Assembly: GCF_013402915.1 (NCBI RefSeq)
Contig: NC_050724.1
Span: 248,001 to 312,000 of the forward strand
Direction: 5' to 3'
Source of the DNA: Zygotorulaspora mrakii
Taxonomy: Eukaryota; Ascomycota; Saccharomycetes; Saccharomycetales; Saccharomycetaceae
DNA length: 64,000 nucleotides
In this document: one piece after another, positions 1-9,156 of the stretch
How the letters are laid out: the number at the start of each line of letters is the position of its first letter
How positions within the stretch are numbered: position 1 is the first letter of the stretch
The notes under the pieces: model-generated
Databases searched by the model: none
What the model was told of the DNA's origin: nothing
Seen by the model: only the letters and a program-made list of their open reading frames with translations
Program-made: the position numbers and the translations under genes

Positions 1-1140
1 GGGGGATGACACACTATTCTCTCTCAACCATTTCTTTTTTAGTCTATCAGTATCATCACCACCTCTAAAAGTCAACCTCGTCTCATCTGGAATTTTCCAA
101 AGCATGGCGGTTTTATCACGAGCACCCACGGTAACACATCTTTCAAGCCCCAAAGAGGATACATCAACTACTATATCATGATGTCCATATAAAGTTTCCA
201 ATTGAGATAATTGATTGATAGAGTATGTCCTTATCTTGTAATCTGCGCACGCTACATAAAGTTGGTCAGTGTTTCTCCTGAAAAGTAACGATATTACTTC
301 GCCTCGACGGTCTTTTGTAGGAAAAACCCTCAACGGTGCCAATGACTCTGTGCTCCATACAATCACCTTTTTGTCCCTACCTCCTGTAACAACATATTTA
401 CCATCTGGGGAGGCTGCTACGGTTAAAATCTCTTTATAATGACCCATAGTTGTATTTTCGTATTCGTGAGGATTCTCAGGTATGTATTTTGCACCTCCTT
501 TTACATACTTCAGTTTCTTAGGTCTCTTACTGAAATCCGTAACGTCGTATTTTGTCAATTGCAAGTCCTTGCTCACAGTGTATGCGAAAAGTTTGCCTCT
601 ATTTTTTGCACTCCTTTGATCATCAAGATGATTGAATTTATTTACAGGGGGAACAAAACAACTTATACACGTCAAATTATTTTCTCCCACCCTCGTGAAG
701 CAAGTAGTAGCCTCGGATAAAAGTAATTTATCAGCGATGAATCTATGCACCCGCCCGTGTTGTTCTGCAACGTCTTGTTGCAAACGAGATGCCAAAATAT
801 CCTTATCCATTTCACGTGCATCAAAATTACTATAATCATCTACCAAACCCTTGTTTACCTCCCCTTCTTTAGTCTGTGATTCTTCACGCATGATATCATT
901 TGCTTCGTCTTTTAAATTTTCCAAATATTGCTTTGCAAGCCTTCTTCTTTTATCCGCTGGATTCTCCCCGCTGAATTCTTCATCAGAACTTAGCACTTCT
1001 GCATCTGAACGTTCTGACGACTCATTATCAGAATTTTCGACTTCTTCAGATGAGGGATCAGTTATTTCCTCATCACCATTTTTTGGAAGCTGCTCATTGT
1101 TTCTCTTTCTCTTACGTCTCGCAGTTTGTATTTCTGCCAT
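1..1140 (-). CDS. RRP9: RRP9 (U3-55K) homologue, 5' part, runs off window
   Basis: Open for 380 codons from the ATG at 1140 to the window edge, so the C-terminal part is missing. The product is the WD40 protein of the U3 snoRNP, which acts in the nucleolus in early 18S rRNA processing. The N-terminus is basic (RRKRKRN) followed by an acidic Ser/Glu/Asp-rich stretch, about residues 18-60. WD-type repeats then begin, with 'GHYKEILTVAASPDGKYVVTGGRDKKVIVW' type blades near residues 240-275 and a second blade with 'ARDKTAMLWKIP'. S. cerevisiae Rrp9 is about 573 aa, so roughly two thirds is present. Its neighbour CTF4 is on the same strand, as for YPR137W and YPR135W. Assignment rests on WD signatures, N-terminal composition and synteny. 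Confidence 0.9.
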   Translation of the reverse strand, partial: MAEIQTARRKRKRNNEQLPKNGDEEITDPSSEEVENSDNESSERSDAEVLSSDEEFSGENPADKRRRLAKQYLENLKDEANDIMREESQTKEGEVNKGLVDDYSNFDAREMDKDILASRLQQDVAEQHGRVHRFIADKLLLSEATTCFTRVGENNLTCISCFVPPVNKFNHLDDQRSAKNRGKLFAYTVSKDLQLTKYDVTDFSKRPKKLKYVKGGAKYIPENPHEYENTTMGHYKEILTVAASPDGKYVVTGGRDKKVIVWSTESLAPLRVFPTKDRRGEVISLLFRRNTDQLYVACADYKIRTYSINQLSQLETLYGHHDIVVDVSSLGLERCVTVGARDKTAMLWKIPDETRLTFRGGDDTDRLKKKWLRENSVSSP

Positions 1141-1492
1141 TATATATATGTTAAAGAGTGTAACAATTGGTTATTGGACTAGACTTTTATCCAAATGAAC
1201 TCAAAGCTACTACTAACTATTACTTCAAACCTCATCGCATCGAACTTAATTATTAAAAACCTTGAAATTTTTTTTCATCTCACTTTAAACGGAATGGACA
1301 TATGTCTCTGTTACCCGGATATCAAATACTTCGGCGGTTAATTTCATTGCAACAAATGCTTGCAAACACCAAAAGTAACTCATATTCAACGCAAGCTTCT
1401 TGGGTATTAGAGTTATATCTTAAATATCGAATACATGTTCTTCGATTGGTTTAACTCTATGATGTATGATTACAAGGCCTTCTTTGAGATAA
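1141..1492. other. RRP9-CTF4 intergenic region
   Basis: About 350 bp separates the CTF4 stop from the RRP9 start (both genes on the minus strand). It should hold the CTF4 3' end and the RRP9 promoter. I see no ORF with coding character, no RNA gene and no repeat. Confidence 0.5.
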
Positions 1493-4261
1493 TTATTGCG
1501 CATAATTCATTTGTTGCTCGAACCTTGCCTCTCTAAGATCGTTTACCCGTTTGACCAAATTGGGCAGCTCTGCCCTTTCTGATATTTTAGCTGCTGCAAT
1601 CAGCGCTCTATCTTGTTTTAACTCTTGTGCCAATGATAGGGCCATATCCGAATTCTGATCCGAGCAGGCCGTGGCAAATAATCTCAGGAGCGACTTGTCA
1701 TAAGCGCCATTCAATGAGGCCAGTAGCTCATTTTCATTACCGTACAACTCACCGTCGTTCTCCAAAGAATCACCTAGTAACGATGAGAGAACTTTAGATC
1801 TGAGGAACTCTTCCTCTGCAGCCATTTGTGAAGGAACAGCAACCTCCGTGAGTTCTCTTTCATGACCTGTATTAGTGGCAGCTTCTGCCTCTCCAGCGAG
1901 AGCTTCATCCCTCTTTTTTTTAATTTCTTGGAGTATAACACTTTTGACATATATTGGTATTCTGACTTCCATTTCTGAAGGTAGTGGCAAAGGGAATTCT
2001 GGCCACATATTCTTTCCTTTAACCAGGATACAATTCAGCGTATCATATGTGAGTCCCAGAGGCCATATATGCACTTGTGATTTCTCATTGCCTCCCGAAA
2101 TCCTCCAAACCTCCATATTTGCGTCAAGAAGTGGCAACCATTTACTTTCTGCGGAGTGCCGCCATTTAGACAATACCAATAGAACATTGTCGCTAGCGAA
2201 AATACAGGGATCTCCGTAAGTAGAAAAAAATAAGCTTTTAATCCCAAGGGGGTTGAAACTTGTGAAATCTGTCTCAATATTAGAGTTTCCTCTCGCGATA
2301 GATTGAGGAAGTGCTATAGGTAGAGAGCATTCTTTCTGGTAGTATTTTGATAAATGAGAAGATTGCTCAAAAATAGAATACGAAACACCATTATATTGTG
2401 AATAGTGGACTGCAAACACTCTGTAATCCTGCGCGGAAATGGCTACCACAGGAGACATCTTTTCAACCGACAATGGAACACCGAATTGATTGAAAGTCCT
2501 CATGTAGCCGAATGAAGTACCCAAGAATATTCTCTTTGGTGTTGCTGCAACACAAGTAATCTTTTCTCCTTGTTGTATTGGAATAGTTTTGGTCCAGTTT
2601 GAGTTCAACATGGTATGGGACCTATAATGAACTTGGCCTGATCTTGATTGAGCAAATAATGCCCCATTTTCATTCAATGAGCAGACATCATAACCAAAGA
2701 TATCCTCAAAGTGGTATTCTTTAAAACGCCCAATATCGAAGAAGGATACCGTAATACTGTTTTGTAGATTGTTTTTCACCAAAGAAACGTATCCAACATT
2801 ATTCATTGTCAGGTATCTTCTGTCACTATTACCAAATGGGGTGGCACCAGGCGACAAAGGTTTATAGTGATAGGTGTGTGAAGCAGGTGTGATAAACTTT
2901 CCCTGATAATTTTTTGAGTCAAATGTTGATCTATCATTTTTATGCTTCTTTTCCGTGACATAACCGGCGCCATCATCATCGTCAATGAAGTCTTCTTCAT
3001 CATCGAAATGATAAATTCGCTTAGAACCATCTTGGTCCCTATTTTCATCGAACACATGTTCTCCATTTTCAATATGTTTGTCGGAAGGCCCTTGATGCCT
3101 TCCTGTAGCAAAATCCGAATCGCTCTCCTCCAGGTCCGACTCCACGAATAAACTCGTCTTCTTAATTCCATCAACATTTGATTGATAGTCAGAGTTGACA
3201 TCTTTGACAGATTCAACCGCGCTATGAACGATGATTATCTCGCCCGACCAAGTCCCCATGATGAGATCCAACGTTTTCGAATCTGGTTGAGGCCTCCAAA
3301 CAAAGTTTGTAATCTTTTGCTTGAATTCTTTCTTAAATGAGATCTCAGAGGTAAGCCAATTCCATATTGTTAATCTGTTTTGCAGGTCAACTGCAGCCAC
3401 GTAGTTACCGTGCAGTGGCTCAAATTGTAGATCAATAAAGTGGGATTTAGAAAAGGAGGAATTGACCAAAGTCTTGATTAGTTCGTAGCCCTTTACAGAG
3501 AAAATTTTTACTGTCGAGTCTTCACAAGGTAATCCGAATTGTAATCCTGTAGGATGCCATGCTGGACGGGTGCAAATTCTATTCTCGTCACAAAACTCAG
3601 CGTCTTTGATGACATCATGATCTTCACCATCGTCTGGAGTTTCAGGATAAGTCACCTCATCTATTTCATTCAACTTTTGCAAAAGTCTATCTGTGTGGGC
3701 GTCGTTATATGAATTGGCAGGAATATAGCCCTTCAATTCTTGCACTTTATTGGGTCTTGTGGAGGACAGAGAAAAGAACTGTACATTTCCGTTAATAAAT
3801 GATACAGAAAGTAGATTGGTCTGTGTACTGTATGAAAGTTGTGATATTTGTTCGTCTACCTTCACGACATGCTTTGTAAAAGCTTCATTGTCTAATTCCA
3901 CGATCGACATCTCTAGGTCATCTCCGCCGAATACTGCCATCCTTCCACCATGCAAAATGGTACAATCGCGAAAAGGTAGAGCAGATCTTACAAGCAATTG
4001 ATCCATGGGGTGCTCAAGATCATACCTATAGGCGTCACCTTGTAAAGTTGTGACAAGGCAGGTAGTATCGGAAGCACATCGAATAGAAGTCAAATTCTTA
4101 GCAATCTCGAGAATTTCAGGCTCGTCTTCTGGTTTGTTGATTTGTAACACTTTGCTTAAACCGTTTTTGTTAGCAACACAAAGTGTCTTGTTATCTGAAG
4201 CAAGGGACACCAAAGTCTTTCCTCCGTAGTCAAAGACTGACTTGTCGATTATTTTTGACAT
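1493..4261 (-). CDS. CTF4: CTF4, replisome hub / sister-chromatid cohesion protein
   Basis: 922 codons against about 927 in S. cerevisiae. Ctf4 is a trimeric adaptor that ties the CMG helicase (through GINS) to DNA polymerase alpha and is needed for cohesion. The N-terminal third (about 1-360) reads as WD40-type beta-propeller blades (for example 'GLQFGLPCEDSTVKIFSVKGYEL'). An acidic, Ser/Asp-rich linker covers about 365-440. The second beta-propeller covers about 460-790. The C-terminal helical domain (about 830-922, ending in 'LREARFEQQMNYAQ') is the client-binding part in S. cerevisiae. It is divergent from COG2 with a 378-bp shared promoter. An ACGCG core (4423-4427 read on the minus strand) in that promoter fits MBF control in G1/S, but it is a single weak site. 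Confidence 0.95.
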   Translation of the reverse strand: MSKIIDKSVFDYGGKTLVSLASDNKTLCVANKNGLSKVLQINKPEDEPEILEIAKNLTSIRCASDTTCLVTTLQGDAYRYDLEHPMDQLLVRSALPFRDCTILHGGRMAVFGGDDLEMSIVELDNEAFTKHVVKVDEQISQLSYSTQTNLLSVSFINGNVQFFSLSSTRPNKVQELKGYIPANSYNDAHTDRLLQKLNEIDEVTYPETPDDGEDHDVIKDAEFCDENRICTRPAWHPTGLQFGLPCEDSTVKIFSVKGYELIKTLVNSSFSKSHFIDLQFEPLHGNYVAAVDLQNRLTIWNWLTSEISFKKEFKQKITNFVWRPQPDSKTLDLIMGTWSGEIIIVHSAVESVKDVNSDYQSNVDGIKKTSLFVESDLEESDSDFATGRHQGPSDKHIENGEHVFDENRDQDGSKRIYHFDDEEDFIDDDDGAGYVTEKKHKNDRSTFDSKNYQGKFITPASHTYHYKPLSPGATPFGNSDRRYLTMNNVGYVSLVKNNLQNSITVSFFDIGRFKEYHFEDIFGYDVCSLNENGALFAQSRSGQVHYRSHTMLNSNWTKTIPIQQGEKITCVAATPKRIFLGTSFGYMRTFNQFGVPLSVEKMSPVVAISAQDYRVFAVHYSQYNGVSYSIFEQSSHLSKYYQKECSLPIALPQSIARGNSNIETDFTSFNPLGIKSLFFSTYGDPCIFASDNVLLVLSKWRHSAESKWLPLLDANMEVWRISGGNEKSQVHIWPLGLTYDTLNCILVKGKNMWPEFPLPLPSEMEVRIPIYVKSVILQEIKKKRDEALAGEAEAATNTGHERELTEVAVPSQMAAEEEFLRSKVLSSLLGDSLENDGELYGNENELLASLNGAYDKSLLRLFATACSDQNSDMALSLAQELKQDRALIAAAKISERAELPNLVKRVNDLREARFEQQMNYAQ

Positions 4262-4639
4262 ATCAAGGCCAATGGACTACCAATTCACGATTTCTGTTTC
4301 AGCCTACTTAGTCTACGATGAATACGTGACAAATAATGAGAAGCCGCGATAGAAGCGTTGCTTTATACCCGTAGTTCAAACTTCCATTGATAGTTTTATT
4401 GCGTAATTGTCTTGATGTGTCGCGCGTCTCACAAATTTCAAGTCAACACATTCAATTCAAATTTATGGGCCAAATTGTATAAAGCAAGGGGAGGCTCAAT
4501 CCGCTTCATATTTGACCAATTGTTCAGTATTACAAGCCTGGTGAGGACTTTTTCTAGCTCCGTGAGTTACAAAAAAGGTTAAATAACTTTTATTTCGGTT
4601 TGAAGCAATAGTAGGCCCTTCTAGCAGCAGCCAAGAACC
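4262..4639. promoter_or_regulatory. divergent CTF4/COG2 promoter with an MCB-like core
   Basis: 378 bp between the CTF4 and COG2 start codons. 'CGCGCGTC' at 4421-4428 gives GACGCGCG on the CTF4 strand, an MCB-like core (canonical ACGCGT). This fits periodic G1/S expression of CTF4 but does not prove it. No other element is clear. Confidence 0.35.
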
Positions 4640-5416
4640 ATGGACTTTTTAGAAGATGATGAAATTGACTTAGATTTACCTACTGTTACAGACATTGATA
4701 GAGACCTGTTTACGAAAGAGGTTGAAAAGGCAGGTGATATCTCTGCTGCCTGTATTTCCTTTGACGTTGATGACTTCCTGATGAATAACAACTTTCAGTA
4801 CATGCCGTTGGAAGACTTGATCAAAGATTTTTCACATCTTTCACAGAATATGGTACACATATTAATGGACAAAATCACGAACAAATATGACGATTGCTTG
4901 AAATTTTGCGAACCGTACATAGATCGTGACAACGAAAGCGCATTGGATTTGCAAAAGGCGAAGATGGACGTAAACCAATTCATTGCACAGCTAGATAAAT
5001 TGATGCATAAGGATTTAGCGCGCACAAGAAAAGTGATTTCAGAAACATTGGACTACGTGCGAAAGCTGGACGATTTTTGGCATCAACTAGATGATCAAGC
5101 ACGAATACCTGACATGCTAGCCTTGGCGAAGCAGTTGAGTAAGACATTACATATGATGTGCGGCACGGAAACCTTAGAAGAAACTCTATGTATAGAGCTG
5201 ATGGCACAATTGCACTCGCTAGTGATAAGGATTAGTTCAGTGTTGGAAGGTTTATCAATCATCAATTCAACATATGTGCACCACTTACAAAACGAGTATC
5301 ATGGTCTCCTGCAAGAGTTTCAGATATCCCTCAAAATACTCACTGATAGATGCCTTCAAGATCCAAAACAATACGAGAAACTCTCAAGAGCTCTCGTGTC
5401 AACTCTTCATCAATAG
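4640..5416 (+). CDS. COG2: COG2, conserved oligomeric Golgi complex subunit 2
   Basis: 258 codons, close to the 262 of S. cerevisiae Cog2/Sec35. It belongs to lobe A of the COG tethering complex, which works in retrograde vesicle traffic within the Golgi. The N-terminus is acidic (MDFLEDDEIDLDLPTVTDID) and leads to 'DVDDFLMNNNFQYMPLEDLIKDF', the conserved Cog2 N-terminal signature. The rest is predicted almost all-helical with heptad-like spacing, as expected for a CATCHR-type tether. It lies 5' of NUP57 on the same strand, the same pair and relative order as YGR120C/YGR119C. The start codon is the first in-frame ATG. Confidence 0.93.
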   Translation: MDFLEDDEIDLDLPTVTDIDRDLFTKEVEKAGDISAACISFDVDDFLMNNNFQYMPLEDLIKDFSHLSQNMVHILMDKITNKYDDCLKFCEPYIDRDNESALDLQKAKMDVNQFIAQLDKLMHKDLARTRKVISETLDYVRKLDDFWHQLDDQARIPDMLALAKQLSKTLHMMCGTETLEETLCIELMAQLHSLVIRISSVLEGLSIINSTYVHHLQNEYHGLLQEFQISLKILTDRCLQDPKQYEKLSRALVSTLHQ

Positions 5417-5602
5417 TCAATTTGATACTGTAAATACGGGCATTTTGTATCTTCGTCACTATACACGCCATTTTTAGAAAGTTTTCCATTTTGGCATTTC
5501 GATTGAATAATAATAGTCAGTCGCTGAGATCAAAATATTAAACAAACGCACGCTTGTATTACATGTGCAAAGTACCAGCATTGAGTGATTTGGGTGGCGT
5601 AG

Positions 5603-7636
5603 ATGTTCAGTTTCGGATCCACAAATAATAATGTGGGCGGTTCCGGCACTGGAAGTACTCTCTTTGGGAGCAAACCTTCTGGAGGCGCATCGTTTTCCTT
5701 TGGCCAAAACAGCACTGGTAATGCTCAACAAGCTGCACAGCAACCTGTAGGTAGTTCCACAGGATTTGGATTCGGTAACAATCAACCCGGTACGCAAAAC
5801 ACGGGCTTGTTCACAGGGGGCCAACAGAGTAACGTAAAGGCAGGCAGTCCGTTTGGCAACTCAACTACTAGTGGTGCAGCTGCCAACACCGGCACTGGGC
5901 TCTTTGGAAATAATCCGGGTTCTACAAATAACAATGCATCTTTACTGGGTCAACAATCAGCTACAGGTGGTGGGCTATTTGGCAATAAGAAACCTACGAA
6001 TGGCCTTTATGGAAGTTCTAATCAGACTTCTCAGACCTCCCAGAACAATAGCGGGGGTGGGCTATTCAACAACAGTCAAAACAACCAGACTGCTCCTGGT
6101 GGTGGATTATTTGGAAATAACAATCAGAGAAATGCAGGTGGTGGTGGATTGTTTGGCAACACCAATCAGAGCACTACGGGTGCATCGGGCGGTGGTGGAT
6201 TATTTGGTAATGCCAACCAGAGTACTGCGGGAACATCTGGTGGCGGTGGGTTGTTTGGTAATGCTAACCAAACAACTGCAAATACATCTACCGGTGGTGG
6301 CTTATTTGGAAATACCAATCAGAACTCTACTGGCGCATCTAGTGGCGGAGGGTTATTTGGTAACACAGGCCAAAATTCGGGGAGTTTGTTTAATCAAGCT
6401 GGAAATAATACTAATAACTCTCTTTTTGGAAATAGTAATACCGGGGTGTCGACAGGAGGTGGCCTTTTTGGGAACCAGTCTGGTTCTTTAGGAAATCAGC
6501 AGACTTCAAGTACAGCAACAACAGGAGGTCTGTTTGGTAGTAAACCACAAAATACCACAGGGGGTGGCCTCTTTGGCCAAGGTAATACAGCAAGTGGTTT
6601 GTTTAATCAAACCAATGGCCAATCCGAGGCTCAATCTCAACAAGGAAAATTTGGTGCAAATTTTTCCACTTCAACACAACCATTATTCGCCTGGTCAAAC
6701 TCACAACCAAACCAGTCTGTCTCACAACAACAGCAGCAGCAGCAGCTACAACAACAACAATTACAGCAGCAACAAAATCAATTATTTCAGCAACCCCAAC
6801 AGCTGCATTTACAGCAACAAACGAACTACCCTCTACAAATACAGGAGCAAGTGATAAAATGCAAAGAATCTTGGGATCCAACTTCAAGCAATACGAAACT
6901 AAGAGGTTTTGTTTACAATAAAATAAATGAGAACGAAGCCATGCTATATCATAAACCCCCATATGTGAGTCAAGAGGAATGGGACAATGTTTCAGACAAA
7001 AAACCTTCAGCGTCATTCACTCCAGCGGAAATACTCGGGTTTGAAGGATTAAATCAACGTACACAATTGCAACGAGAAAATGTGGCTCAAGCTAGATTAA
7101 TATTGAATCAAATATTGGAAAAATTCACTCAGTTACAGCAAAAGCATGAATTAGATACTGCTGCAAGAATACTGAAGGCACGATCGAGAAATATTCAAAT
7201 AGAAAAGAGAATTCTACGTGTGGGCACACAATTGGCTATTTTAAAAAGCAGAGGGCTGCCATTAAGTGTCTCAGAAGAAAAAATGTGGTCTCAATTCCAA
7301 TCACTGTTACAGCGTGGTAACGATCCTGCTGGATTGGGTAAGACAAATGAGTTATGGGCTCGTCTAGCAGTACTCAAAGAACGCGCTAAGAATATATCCG
7401 ATCAATTAAACAGTACTTTGGTTGTTGTAAGTGAAAATGGTGGGGCACTCTCCAATTCGATTCAAAACGAAGAGGAAAATAACACGAAAAGGGCAGATGA
7501 AGAGGTCGAAAAGAGGATTGATAAAGTCGTCGAAACGTTGAGCAGTCAGCAGCGCGGTATATCCTATTTGAGCAGCGTTCTTGAAAAAGATCACAAAACC
7601 GTGGATAGAATATTAAATAATAGGTCATCTAGATAA
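5603..7636 (+). CDS. NUP57: NUP57, GLFG nucleoporin of the Nsp1-Nup49-Nup57 channel complex
   Basis: 677 codons, clearly longer than the 541 of S. cerevisiae. Residues about 1-350 are a low-complexity Gly/Asn/Ser/Thr region with roughly a dozen GLFG repeats (mostly 'GGGLFGN') plus related GLFN/SLFG units. These form the FG permeability barrier and bind karyopherins. A glutamine-rich tract follows (about 372-412). The structured C-terminal part (about 420-677) starts with 'CKESWDPTSSNTKLRGFVYN' and is largely coiled coil ('ILEKFTQLQQKHELDTAARILKARSRNIQIEKRI'). That part assembles with Nsp1 and Nup49 in the central transport channel. The extra length lies in the repeat and poly-Q segments. The repeats are also visible at DNA level. 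Confidence 0.95.
   Translation: MFSFGSTNNNVGGSGTGSTLFGSKPSGGASFSFGQNSTGNAQQAAQQPVGSSTGFGFGNNQPGTQNTGLFTGGQQSNVKAGSPFGNSTTSGAAANTGTGLFGNNPGSTNNNASLLGQQSATGGGLFGNKKPTNGLYGSSNQTSQTSQNNSGGGLFNNSQNNQTAPGGGLFGNNNQRNAGGGGLFGNTNQSTTGASGGGGLFGNANQSTAGTSGGGGLFGNANQTTANTSTGGGLFGNTNQNSTGASSGGGLFGNTGQNSGSLFNQAGNNTNNSLFGNSNTGVSTGGGLFGNQSGSLGNQQTSSTATTGGLFGSKPQNTTGGGLFGQGNTASGLFNQTNGQSEAQSQQGKFGANFSTSTQPLFAWSNSQPNQSVSQQQQQQQLQQQQLQQQQNQLFQQPQQLHLQQQTNYPLQIQEQVIKCKESWDPTSSNTKLRGFVYNKINENEAMLYHKPPYVSQEEWDNVSDKKPSASFTPAEILGFEGLNQRTQLQRENVAQARLILNQILEKFTQLQQKHELDTAARILKARSRNIQIEKRILRVGTQLAILKSRGLPLSVSEEKMWSQFQSLLQRGNDPAGLGKTNELWARLAVLKERAKNISDQLNSTLVVVSENGGALSNSIQNEEENNTKRADEEVEKRIDKVVETLSSQQRGISYLSSVLEKDHKTVDRILNNRSSR
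5930..6620 (+). repeat. GLFG-encoding imperfect tandem repeats within NUP57
   Basis: The unit is about 45-60 bp and carries 'GGTGGTGGATTATTTGGTAA'-like cores, repeated with short spacers. Near-identical neighbouring copies at about 6140-6370 suggest recent expansion by slippage or unequal exchange. It is followed by a CAA/CAG tract (about 6725-6830). Confidence 0.75.
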
Positions 7637-7707
7637 TGTTTAACAGTATGTTAAACGAACTTTTATTGTATAATTACAATGCTAATACAAACTAAATGCA
7701 CAGAGCC

Positions 7708-8604
7708 TCACCCAAAACCTTTGAATCCATGCAGTAAAATGTCTAACCTGTCTGATTGTGCACGTTTGTCTTTAAAACTCATATCAAGTCTGTCTATATC
7801 ATGCAGCCATTTTTTCAGACCAACGGGAAAGGAATCGTAATTGTAGTATAGCTTCGGAGTTAATGCCAGATATTGGTGATGATTAAATTTTTTGCATTGC
7901 CCAATATAATCATGAAAATGCCTGGCAGCATCATCCAACATAAAATTGCTTCCTTTCTGCATCTGTTGCAGTTCGGGATGATGAAATTCACTCTGCTTAG
8001 CATTTTGAGCAAATTCATCAACTTGGAAGAACGTGCTTGTTTGAGGATTTGTCGTAACACAATCGGATTGTAAACCTGGCGATCGACTTAAAGGTATCAG
8101 TTCATTTGTTGCTGAATAGGCCGCTTCAACAGGTCTTTTATTAAAAAACAACGACGATACGCTGATTAGAGGTTGTAATGCACTTTTTCCGTAGCCTTCT
8201 CTGTGACTTGCAATATTCCACTGCTGTTTCAAAGATTCATAGACCGAATCTAGCTCTCGATATTCCGTAACTGAGTCGATGGACTCCTCTACTGGGTTCA
8301 GTATTGGCGTGGTCTCTATTTCATTCTCATTCAGCTTTATACCACGCAAATTAAATATAATCTTTGCAAGTCGAGTTACATTGCTGCTGCTCAGGACCAA
8401 ATCCAAAGTTGGCTGATGTCGTGCCACAGAGTTTGCACGGTACGAAAATGTGTTCCTAGCGTACAAGATATTGCAAATCTTGCTTAATTCAGAGGCGATG
8501 TTACGAGTCCACAACAATTCGTTCGGCGGGGATACAGATCTATGAAATAACCCCAAGGTCAATAGGAGACAGTGATCCTGCAAAAAGCTAAGACGTTTTG
8601 ACAT
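7708..8604 (-). CDS. MSS18: MSS18 homologue, mitochondrial intron splicing factor
   Basis: 298 codons (S. cerevisiae Mss18 about 268). The assignment rests mainly on position, between CTF4/NUP57 and TOM5/SPN1 and on the expected strand (YPR134W), and on a matching N-terminus ('FLQDHCLLLTLGLFHR...PPNELLW'). In S. cerevisiae Mss18 helps excise group I intron aI5-beta of COX1. There is no recognisable enzymatic domain, and I see no clear cleavable presequence. Its 3' end converges on NUP57 with about 70 bp between the stops. Function here is inferred, because the mitochondrial intron content of this species is unknown. Confidence 0.75.
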   Translation of the reverse strand: MSKRLSFLQDHCLLLTLGLFHRSVSPPNELLWTRNIASELSKICNILYARNTFSYRANSVARHQPTLDLVLSSSNVTRLAKIIFNLRGIKLNENEIETTPILNPVEESIDSVTEYRELDSVYESLKQQWNIASHREGYGKSALQPLISVSSLFFNKRPVEAAYSATNELIPLSRSPGLQSDCVTTNPQTSTFFQVDEFAQNAKQSEFHHPELQQMQKGSNFMLDDAARHFHDYIGQCKKFNHHQYLALTPKLYYNYDSFPVGLKKWLHDIDRLDMSFKDKRAQSDRLDILLHGFKGFG

Positions 8605-8782
8605 TTCTTTTGACTGTTTATTTCAGCATTCTTTTGTTCAGGTTAATAATTTATTAAGTTCGATCGATAGGTTTTTGCCTTGCTTAAAATATATATTTCT
8701 TATCTACAAGTCCCATATGTGGTGAACAATCTACACATAAATTATCTACATATTCTCATTATGATGTATTCGTCTTTACAAA

Positions 8783-8935
8783 TCATTTCCATTGTTTCTT
8801 TACAAAATGCCAGACAATTGGAGACACCCATAGGAGTGCACTCAGGTAGGCAGCATTAATCAAAGTTTGATTGGTAGCCTGTTGATGAAGTTTTTTCTCT
8901 TCTTCCGAAGCTTCTTGTTGTGGTAATCCAAACAT
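8783..8935 (-). CDS. TOM5: TOM5, small subunit of the mitochondrial TOM complex
   Basis: A 50-codon gene that is easy to miss. The protein starts MFGLPQQEASEEEKKLHQQ and ends in a single membrane helix (about 28-44, 'LINAAYLSALLWVSPIVWHF') with the tail VKKQWK. Length, N-terminal MFGLPQQE and C-terminal KKQWK are nearly identical to S. cerevisiae Tom5. Tom5 is a tail-anchored outer-membrane protein that passes precursors from Tom22 to the Tom40 channel. It lies between MSS18 (same strand) and SPN1 (divergent), exactly as YPR133W-A does. Confidence 0.96.
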   Translation of the reverse strand: MFGLPQQEASEEEKKLHQQATNQTLINAAYLSALLWVSPIVWHFVKKQWK

Positions 8936-9156
8936 TTATTAATAAGTAGCTAGGACGGTGAGTGATGCTCTAGTTTGCTGCTTTTTGATCTTGCGTAGGA
9001 ACCTTCTGCTAGTATCAATTTTTATATATATATTTTTCACAATTCGGTTATTTTTTGAAATGTACGCAGGGAAAATGAAGCACATATGAGAAATAAGCAA
9101 AACACCAAGATTAAACGGTGGGAATTTTATCAAACAAGAACATCTAGATAAACGCG

